Below are positions 50,101 to 61,106 of a DNA stretch of 64,000 nucleotides, piece by piece. Source of the DNA: Nereocystis luetkeana (lineage: Eukaryota > Sar > Phaeophyceae > Laminariales > Laminariaceae). The position numbers were made by a program, and so were the translations under genes. Positions within the stretch are counted from its first letter, which is position 1; every line of letters starts with the position of its first letter. The notes beneath the pieces are model-generated. The model searched no databases, was not told where the DNA came from, and saw only the letters and a list, made by a program, of their open reading frames with translations. The stretch spans positions 745,060 to 809,059 of the forward strand of contig JARUPZ010000030.1 in NCBI GenBank assembly GCA_031213475.1. Direction: 5' to 3'.

Positions 50101-53100
50101 CCTTCGTTCGCAATACCTGCACACCTGTGTCTGTTCAGAACTGAAGTATTACGGGGGACCATAATAAATACCTGGTAGGACCAAATATTGTTCGTTAAAA
50201 AAAAACGAAATATATAGGTTTTTGTGTGTACCGTAGGTCCTATTTATTATGGTCCCCCGTAATAGTAACTGCGTCCACCGTGAAGAACACACACATATAT
50301 TTTGGAGGACAGACTCGCTGTTTGTGGCAATAGTAGTGCGGGGCCATTGCTACTATAATAATATATAAGAGGGTGTACGGGTAGCAAGTGGATATTGATC
50401 GTAAACAGATGTGACGCGGCGATCAACCCTCCAATGCTCGCGGCGTAAACGTAAGTACAAAAAGGTGCGCGAGGTCGAGGTTGCGACACGATACTTTATG
50501 ACCGGCTGAGTAAAATCCAGGATATACAAAATATATTCCCGCAAAATAAATGTTTCTTCGCGCTCAGGGTAAAATAAACATAACATCGAGATACTGAGAG
50601 TATACTCGCAGTACATACTCCTCGCAATACATATTCCCGAAATACTGCCAGCGCTCCAAGTATTCGAGTTGTCCCCAGCGGAAGTAATTTGCTCCAACTC
50701 CCACTCGTCGGACCATCTGTGAGGATTTTTGTCGACACGCGGTGCGCAGACGGTCGAAGTATACTTCGCACTCCAAGTATTACTGAGCATATTGAGAGTA
50801 TTTCGGTACTGCGAGTACTTGCAGTACGAACCAACGGACGAAATATCTGGTACTTACTTGCAGAACCCCGAAATACATAAAAAATCACTTGCAGTATCTG
50901 CTACATGCAGCAGTACAAACCCGAAATACTGCGAGTGCACGAAGTACCTACTCCACATACAGCGTTTTCTCGAGCACACTTTGCTTTAGTCCCAAGTAAT
51001 ATTACGGGGGACCATAGTTAATAGGACCTATGGGATACATAAAAACCTATATATTTACCCATTTTTACTAACAATATTTGGTCCTATTAACTATGGTCCC
51101 CCGTAATAGGAGCAACTGTGAAAGGTTGAGGTATGCACGCCCGCCACACGTAAAAGCGCGCCCAAACTCCGCGGTCTTCCTTCCGAAAAAACACACTAAA
51201 ACTTTTACGACCATAGTCAAAAGGATCCGACCTATGGTACACCTAAAAAACTATATATTTACCCATTTTTACTACCAATATTTGGTTCTATTAACTATGG
51301 TCATTATAAATATTAGTAGGTCAGAAGAGCAAGGTGGATGTACTGCTGTGGTACAAAAAAAGGTGAACATAAAAATACGCGAGGATATTTTAGAGTAGCT
51401 TGTACAGGTACAACTGCATGCATGTACAGCAGTACTGCTACTCCTGCTGAAAAAATGCCATGTTGTAAGATACGGCAGCAGAAGATACGCGTATACTGCA
51501 ACAAAGGAACGTGTACTGCTGTGCTCTTTCATTCAGCTGGCGCTAGGACCCATCGGTCAGCAGTGTAGACACACAGGAGTGAGTAACTACTGTAAGTATT
51601 TTTGTACGAATGCTGCTGTACACGATGCTCGTACGACCGATTGGTTGTGAATGAACACGATCCAGAGATGATCGGTACGGAGCAAAAAATGCCGGAAAAA
51701 TGCCAGTCACACAGCAGCAGCAGGTATGTATGTGTGTGCATAGATAGGCCAATGCCGACGACAACAACAAACAATACTGCTGTAGTAGCACTGAGAGTGC
51801 AGCGCGCATCTGCCGTATGCGCACTGTGCCGAGCACAGCTGGAGCAGTGGCATTGTTGGATCACACACAGGAATACCCAGAAGAAGCAGCAAGGAGAGAA
51901 GGGATGATACAGGTACGCCAGCCTGGGTGTGTACGTAAAAAAGTATGAAAAAAAAATCAGGTACGTACCTGGTAAGGCAGATGGTGAAATACGGACGGCA
52001 GACTCCGACAAACACAACGAGCCACAGCGATACTGCTGCGCATATGGGTGTGTCGCACACGCACGGCGCGTGGGCGGCAGCGTTGGAACGATGGGATCTA
52101 TCTGTGATTGTCTGTTGCGTACTTGGTGTGAGGAAAACAGACGCATAGACCTGGACAACAATTTACCGATACGTACGTACAAAATAACGCCTCTCGTGCT
52201 GAAACCAGGGAAATCGTCTTATCCACTCCCGCCGAGACCTCGACCAATGTGTCCGGCCGGGCTTCCCGTGTCCGAGCATTTGGTGTTTCGCCGAAAAGTG
52301 CTTTATACTGTAGTATTCTGTCTCTCTACCGTGGATCATTCAATGTAAGTATTGGATTGGAAGAGGCCTCCTGCGCCGGCCTGTGGTCCCGCCCATACTT
52401 CGTTACGCCTCCTTTAAGATTGCCTTTGTAGTTGACCGCTGGTCCGGGGCAGAATAGTCTCACCCAAACTTCTATCACCTGAACTCAAGTCTTAAAAAGT
52501 TGGCAAAAGTACGAAAATTTGACAAACATACGTACACATATATATGCGTGCCACTCTGTTCATAAATTTAAGGCCCTATTAATCAATAAATTAACCTCCA
52601 AGTGTTCCTTAAATTTACGGACATATAGATACCACGGGAAAAAGCGCTGCGGATAGCGCGAGGGAGGAAGGGAGAGAGGGGAGGGAGAGAGGGAGGGAAG
52701 GAAGAAAAGGGTGCGACTTCTGACACAAAAAAAAAACAAAAAGCGGAAGGTGGGGGTTGGAAGGAGAGGGAGAAGCAACAAAACTGAGCAAGACCTCGCA
52801 CGCGCCTCTCCAATTCTCTAAGGGGATAAAACAAATATACCCGCACACGCCCGCCCGTCCCTCAAGCAAGCGGCCAGACAGTCCAGACCCCACCCCATCC
52901 GATCCAAACGCCTCCCCCCCCCCCCCCCCCCCCCTCCCTTCCCTTCCTTTGGCTTACCGCTCCAACAAAACATTCACAATTCCGTCCTCACTTTTTCTGC
53001 AAAGCGTCGAGCTTCTCCCACCCTTCCTCTAGCGATGCCCACGGAGGATCCCCCCCCCCCCGGTCCGCCTCCCGCCTCCCTCCTCCTCCCCCTGCCGACG

Positions 53101-56100
53101 CCGCGCCCCCCTTCTTCGTCGGCGCCCCTCCCCCCTTACCCTTCGACCCCCCACTCCCACTCCCACTCCCACCACTCCCACTCCCACCACCACCACCACC
53201 ACTCCCCTTAGCCTTCGCCACCTTCGCACCGGAAGCCCCCTTCGCTCGTTTGGCGGAGCTAGGCGCGCCCGAGTCGGCATCGTCCCCGCCCCCACCCCCA
53301 CTCCTAGCAGCAGCAGAAGAAGACGGCTTGCGCTTCGCCGACGACCCAGACCCGCCGCTGCCACTGCTACCGCCGCCGCTGCCGCCGCTGCCGCTGCTGC
53401 TGCTGCTGGCGGTGCTCATGCTGCTGCCGCCGCCGCCACCTTTGGACGGCCTACCGCGGCGCGTGCTGCTGCTGCCAGTGCCGCTGCCAGCGCAGTCTCG
53501 GCACAGGGAAGAGCCGGCGCCGCGAGCTTTGGCGGCGGCCTCTGCAGTCGTGCCCGCGCTCTCAGAGTGCTGCAACAGCTGACATTCCTTGCACTGGATG
53601 TAATCCTACAAAAAATACGGACGACGGGGGAGAAGTTACGAAGAACGTAATGAACTCGTACCAGGTACGTACGTACGTACGCAAGTGTTTACACATAAAA
53701 AACGGAGCGAACATAAATCATAACAGGAGTTTGAGGTACGTGGGTGGCGTTTGGTGGATCCGTGTGTGCGCGCACTCCCAGGGGCTGGCGGACAGGACGT
53801 GAAGGGCTTCGTGTTGAGTGACTTCTCGTTGTCCTGGCCCCCCGCAAGGGCGGGTAGAACCGAGGGTCAGGCGAAGTCACTTGCCCTGGGAGGCAAACCG
53901 ACCAATAACAGCGCGAGCTCGTTCGAATGTTCGTCTCTCGCCAATCCATTCCTCCCCGAGACCGAGGTACGCGATGATCGACGACCTCCTTCCGCCGACG
54001 CACTAAATAAACACAACCAGGACGCACACAAAACGCGCACACGCACGTAAACTCACACACGTTGAACACCCATACATCGACGCATCTACTCAACAGCACT
54101 AAAAATATCCCAACCCGCGGATTACCCCCCCCCTCTCCATCTCGAAAGGGATGCATGATCAACGGCCAAATGACTACAATTCAAGCAACAAATCAGTACC
54201 CCCCCCAACACCCCCCCCCCCCCTCCTCCCCTCCGACACCTATCACACCAGTCTCCTAAACACGTCTCCCTCCCCTGCCCGAGTACACCCCCCCCCCCCC
54301 TCCCCCGCCCCCTCCTCCAACCCCCTGCCCACCCCCCCAGCCCAGTCCAGCCCACCCACCCACCCACCCACCCACCCACCTGAGCCTCGCCCTCCACCTC
54401 CCCGTCCTTCCCCACGCGCGGCGTCGGCCCTGGCCGACCCCCTCCCCCGCCTCCTCCTCCTCCTCCTCCTCCTCCCCCTATCCTGGAGCCGTCCCCCGAT
54501 TTTTTCGAAGACCCCGACGACTCCGACTTGAGCCCCCCCGCCCCCCCACCCCCCCCCCCCCCCCCCACCGCCTCCATTAGACCCCCCCCTTCTCGATTTT
54601 TTCGTCTTGGGTGTCTTATTACCCCCTCCTCCCCCTCCTCCACCACCACCACCACCACCACCACCACCATCCGCCGCCATTGCCGTTGCTGCTGCTGCCA
54701 CTGCTGCCACCGCCGCATCCTTACCTCTGGTCTTAGCATCCTCCTCGTCTCCGCTCGCCTCCTCCCCGACCCCGGCACCGTCACCCGTCAAAGGTGACCG
54801 TCTACCGCCATCGCCATCCTCACCACCACCACCACCACCACCGCCCTCTTGCTGGGCGTTCGAGGAGCGGTCTCTCGCTCTAGACTTGCCCTTTGAGGAG
54901 GAGGAGGAGGAGGAGGAGGTGGTGGTGGTGCCAGTGGCCGAGGAAGGTGCGGCGGCGGAGGAGGAGGAGGAGGAGGACCCCTTGCTTTTGCTGCCTGAGG
55001 TGGGGGGAGGGGAGCGACGAGGAGGGAAGGGGGCGAGGTAGAGCGGACGGGGGGAGGAGCGGAGGGGAGGGGAAGCAGGAGGAGGAGGAGGAGGAGGAGG
55101 TAAGACGGGCGGGACGGGGCGGGGGGGGAGGCAACGAATAATATCGAGGGGCGAGCAGGACTGAGATCGACCTGTGTTGGTTGTTGGGAGTAGCGGGGAA
55201 ACGCACATCGACGACAAATCTAGCGGTCGGCACGGACGGATGAGAACAACGGCACTGCAAGTCACAGCTCCAGTACTGTACCGTGCCGTACAGGTACTGC
55301 TGTAGAGACTACCTGATGATGTTGTTGCGACGATGCCATCGTTGGTGATGGCGGTGACAGCGGCGGTCGGGACCTATCCCCCCGCAAGCAACCAATCAAT
55401 CAACCAACCAACCAAATTAACCAACAGCCCAACCAACCAACCCAATCACCGCAAAAAAAAACCCCAGCAATAATCAGACATTCAAGAACAGAAACGAAAA
55501 CCGCCAAATTACTGAACAACGTCAAACAAACAACCACCCACACAACCCCCCCCAACACACCAAATGAGACCATCCAACGACCACGAAGCCATCGAGCAAC
55601 CAACTGACCCACTAACCGACCAAGCAACCAAACCATCCAACAACCAAGAAGCCGTCACGCAACCAACGAACCCAGTGGAGTTTACCACTTATTAGAGATT
55701 GGGTTTGGCTTAGGGTCAGGGTTAGGGTTCCTCTGATTGGCTCAGGGTCAGCGTTAGGGTTGCTCTGATTGGCTTAGCGCCAGGGTTACTTCTATTGGTC
55801 TCGTACACAGTGTGTGTGTCAACCATTTTTTCGAATAAATGGTAAGCAATTCTGAAAAAAAAAAAAAAAAAAAAAAAAACCGAACCGAACCCACCCAGCT
55901 AACCAACCAACCTGATATACACTCACCTGCTTTCTTGGAGGCTTTCTTCGCCGGCGGCTTCCTCTCGAACCTTACCTGCCCCTGCTTGCGGTGCATGACG
56001 CACAGGAACAGCTGGCGGCAAGGGCAACGGCAGCAGCACAGCACAGGACCGTAAAAAGTCGCAAAACATTACAAAAAACATCAAACGTGAATAACAACGG

Positions 56101-59100
56101 CAACCAAACGGAGAGAGGTTGAGTGGGAGGGTAAGATAGAAAGAGCGAGAGGGTGAGAGACAAAAAAAATATAGCGAAAGAGAGAGAGGGGGGGGGAGGG
56201 GGTGTACTCGATAGGAGATATGCACTCGATCTCATGCATGGCCAGGGTCGTATGACCATAGACCCTCGCATACCTACAATGCCGGGACGGAGCATGTCGG
56301 GTTTTCACCGACCAGGCAGACATTGCTTGCACCAAGCGCGAAGCGCCGTGAGGTGTCTGGCGAGTCGCATGAAGGGTGAGCTGCATCCTACCAAGAATCG
56401 CTTGTGAGGCGGACTTTCTTGCATATGGATGACAGCTTCCATGAGTTGATTTAATTTCCGGTGTAGGCATTTCCAGAGACAGCAATGGGAGTACAACGTA
56501 ACTGCCTCTTGGGTGCCTTACCACAAACACTACATGAGGGGGGGGGGGGCGGGCTTCGGTCCACAATCTCAACGCGAGACACAATACACGATACACGACA
56601 CTGCGTTACCTCTCTCAGGCATTCTGTAAGACTCTAGTGCGCGCACACAGAGGGGGGTGGGGGGGGGGGGGGGGTGAGCTAAGTATCCGAGCGAGAACAG
56701 ATGCCGTCGCCACGCGGAAAAAAAACAACACAATACCCATCGTTTAGATTCAAACCACTCAGCCCAGCCCAGCCCAGCCGGCGAAAAATCAAGTCGACAG
56801 ACAGAACAAGCAAACCAACAACAAAACAAAAACACACAAACACACACAAACAAACAAACAAATCAAAACAATACAAACAAACACACAAACAAACAATACA
56901 GATGAGAGCAAACAGGCGCACCTTTCCATCAGCGTCCGGCTCGCCGAACTTCCACCCCTCCCTGATGGCGCACGCGTAGTGGGTGTTGACCTGGCACGAC
57001 TGGACGTGGCAGCCGATCAGAGCTCCCTGATGGCCGCAAGACGTACACTTCAGCGCCACCCTCTTCCTCGCCTCGTCCACGCCGTAGTACACCGGGTTTC
57101 GCTCGACAACACCACCCGCATCACCACCCGGGGACGAAGACCCAGCAGCTCCCCCCCCACCCTTCTTCTTGCCTCCGGCAGCCGACGACGGCTCCGTCTT
57201 TACCGACGAAGACGAGGTCGTGGTTTTCGAGGAGGCGTTCTTTTCTCCACCGGGCTTGGTGGTGGTGGAGGAGGAGGCGTCGGGGGCGGGGTCCAGGTAC
57301 TCCACGAAGCACTCCGGGGTGTAGAGCATGCAGTTGATGTGCAGCCAGATGGGGAGTTCGCCGTGCTTGATTGTCCTCTGGACGAAGGGTGGCTGCGTTG
57401 CGTCGAGCGTCGCGTTGCGTAGCGGTGAGTTTTTTGGGGTACGCAGCGTTGTGACGAAGAGCCAAGAGCATCAGACCAACCCAAACCATGACCAACCCAA
57501 ACCATGGCACAAAGGGGCAACAACAGCGATATCAGCGACAGGAGACAGGCACAACGCAGGTCGGGGCGAGTTTGGGGCGGGGGGGGGGCTTGGGGGGGAT
57601 TTTCGGGTCCTCCATCAGTTGACGAACCGAACCGAACCGAACCGAACCGAACCGAACCGAACCGAACCGAACCGAACCGACTTGGCCGCTACGACCTCTG
57701 ACCGGAAATACGAGACACATTTGTATTCTGTTAGAAACACCGAACGGAGCTTGTATTCCCGCTCATAGCGTTGAGTCATTACTCGGAGTGGCCGGATAAA
57801 GGCAACTAGAAAATAACTGGCTCAACTTGTCTCCAAAAAAAAGAGAAAAAAAAAAACAGCACGGGCATGGCCAAAGATGCACGACCTGCGTACCAAAAAG
57901 ACGAAGAGAACCTCCGCAATTTTTTTTTACCGGACGCAACTACTGTATTAATCAGCTGCCTGTACGAACAATCTGAATACATCGTGTATGCCCAATTTTG
58001 AGGGAGAGGCGCACAGCGACGGCCCTGCCGCAGCAGTAGATCATGCACTAGAAATGACGGGCGATGCAGCAGAAAACATACCAGTATAGTATTACAGGGG
58101 GGGGCATACTAAATACCTGGTAGGGCTTACGGTACACGCGAGAAACCTATATACTTCGCGCTATTTTTACTATTCTAATAACAATATTTGGTCCTATTTA
58201 CTGTGGTCCCCCGTAATACTAATAGTAGCTATAAAGCGCTGAGTAGAGGTTCGGGCAGAGTTTAAAAACAGACTTGAACACACACGTATCTGAGAGCACA
58301 GGCGTCGAAGCTGCAGCACCGAAAACAATCACTTCGGCGACTCACGCGCGGACTAACCGGTTGACACCCCTCTCTCACCCTGATGAAGGCCCCCTGGAGC
58401 GAGTCGGCATCGTCCACGTCTCCCTTGCAGAAGTAGCACACCGGGGCCCGCCCGTCCTCGAGCTGGGCCTCCTGCTTTTTCGTGAACTGGGCCGCCGGCT
58501 GGGGCGGCGTCTTGGGCTGCATACGAGGATGCAAGAGGCAGGAGGAACCAAAATAAAGGCGACAAGAAGGCGAGTGGCGGTGGCGGCAACTAAACATCGG
58601 CGTCAGTATGTACGCACGAAAAAGAGGGACAAAAACCTATCACACGTGCAGATAAATCATCCACAGATCATCCACCGATCATCCACATATCATCCACCGA
58701 TCATCCACAGATCATCCACGTACCATCCTCAGATCATCTACAGATCGCCCAGACCCGGAGCTGCGGTTGTAAGATGCTGCGCAGGATCTGCGCGGTTAAA
58801 ACACTACAGATCCATCCCAGGGAATACACGTGCTGCCGTCGTATACCATGCAGATCACACCGATCAGGAATATATGATCTATCTGCCCTCGGGAGGAGCT
58901 ACCGTACAACAGATCACTAGGTGGGAACGATCTGTAGATGATCTGTTGCGGGGTGGGAAACCCCCCACCACTATGGGCGTAAACATAAGGAAGCTTTACT
59001 CATTAACATGAAGACCAAACGGTCCCGTTGCGGGGGGTCATAGTAAATAGGACCTACGGTACACACAAAAACCTATATATTTTCTTATTTTTACAAGAAA

Positions 59101-61070
59101 TATCTGGTCCTTTTTACTATGGTCCCCCCTGATAGTATTCGCGCCGAGAGCGGCTGTGGTGGCAACAGAGAACCGGAGTCCCCCTGTAAAAAAGCAAAAA
59201 AAGCACACACACAGATTTGCATTGACAAACCACTCGCAAAAAATCCGTTCCAACGCGCACTCTGGTACTCAAGAAAAAACTACACGACAACCAGTACATA
59301 ATACCTGGTGCTTTTTAGGGCTAAAAGCGTGACAAACAGTATTCTTGGAAGCTCCCGAGGGTGACAGCTATCAACTCTCCCCCCCCCCCTTTACGGCCCC
59401 CATCCTTCCTCCTACAACTCCCTCCATCTCTCTCGTCCCTTCCACAACTTCCCCGCTTTCTTCCCTACACAACTCCCCCTGCCCTTCCTTTTGTAACTAC
59501 TTCCCTCCCTCCTACACTCTACGACAGCCTCCTGCCTCTACACCCCCCCCCCCCCCCCTCCCGCCCTTTTACAACCCCCCCTCCCGTCCTTTTACAACCC
59601 CCCCTCCCCCCACAGCAATGTTCACCTGGTCGGTGCAAACCGTGCTCAGTCCCGGCATTGCAGGGTTCCTAGAGGCCAATGGTTATACATACGACTACAG
59701 ACATGCACGACAATCAATAGCCCCCCCCCCCCCCCCCCCGTCCTGGTATCGTATACAGGGATGCGAAGGTCTATGGCCACACGGCTACGGCCATGCATGA
59801 TAATGAGTACCCCCCCCCCCCCCCCCCCCCGAGCATGCCTGCCTGCCTACCTTCCGCTTCCCCTTCTCGCTCCCGCTGTTCCTCTGCCTCTGCTGCTCCT
59901 CAAACAGGGCGATATCTTGCGGCTCCCAATCGTGATCGTCACATACCATCCACTTGCCCTTCTTCACGTAGCGGGTTCCGATGAGGCACTCCGGGCAGCG
60001 TGCTTTGGCGCAGCGCAGACACTAAAAAAAAAATAAGAAACGCGAGTTCGTTCGTCAGGTTACGGCAGCGGCGGCGGCATTTTGTTTCGTTGGCTGGTTT
60101 GGGTAGTTGGTGAGTCGGCCACTACAGTAGTTGGTTAGTTAGGTCGTTGGTGTGTTGAATAGTTAGGTACCGGTAGTTGGTAAGTTGGTAAGCTACGTCG
60201 TAAGTAGGTCGGTTAGTTTAGGTAGTTGGGGAGTCGGTTCGTTGGTTAGATAGGCCGTTGGTATGTTGAATAGTCGAGGTGGTTGGCAAGTTGGTTAAGT
60301 TAGGTAGGTGGTTAGCTACGTCGTAAGAAGGTCGGTTAGTTTAGGTAGTTGTTGAGTCGGTTAGTTGGTTTGTTGGGGCGCTGATATGTTGATTAGTTAG
60401 GTAGTTGGTTAGTTAGGCACTTGGGTACTTGGTAAGTTGGTTACTTTAGGTAGTTGGTAAGTTGGTTAGATCAGGTAGTTGGTAAGGTAGGTAGTTGATC
60501 AGTTAGGCCGTTGGTAAGTTGGTAAGCTAGGCAGTTGGTTACTTTAGGTTGGTGACTGCAGTAGTTTAGGCAGCTGGTAAGTAAGTCAGTTGGTAAGCTG
60601 GTTACAGCAGTTTTAGGCACTGTAGTTGGTTATTTATAGGTTAGGTAGCTACAGTAGTATACAGTAGTCCGTATTTGGGACTTTACAGAAAAAACACGTC
60701 GAATCCAAAGCAGAGGATAATTAATGGTAGAGATAGTGAACCTTCCACCTATGCTCCGAGTACTACAGCAGTAGCGAATAAAGTTACGTACCAGGTATTT
60801 CCGAGAGAAACTGCTTCAGGTACTTCCGTGTACTCGCAGTATTCGGGTTTTGTGTATCGCGAGTACTCGCAGTATTTCGAGATTCTATGCTGCGGACACT
60901 GCCCTACTCGCAGTATTTCGGGGATTACAAGGCATATTGAGGCGTGTTGGTTCATATATTCTAGGCTCGTTAGTTTAGATGGTTTGTTAGTCTGTAGTTG
61001 TCGGGAGACTTGAAACAAATTGGAAACTACGTCGAAAACAAAAAGTGACGGGCTCTCGCACACAAGCGTC

Positions 61071-61106
<36 letters not shown>

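Noticed and set aside
54243..55265. Single 340-codon minus-strand gene
   Set aside because: Only part is coding and belongs to exon 7 of the PHD-bromodomain gene; the remainder is flanking intron with Pro- or Gly-rich shadow translation.
55700..55800. Telomere or scaffold end
   Set aside because: TTAGGG-like units are few, degenerate and internal to a gene's intron.
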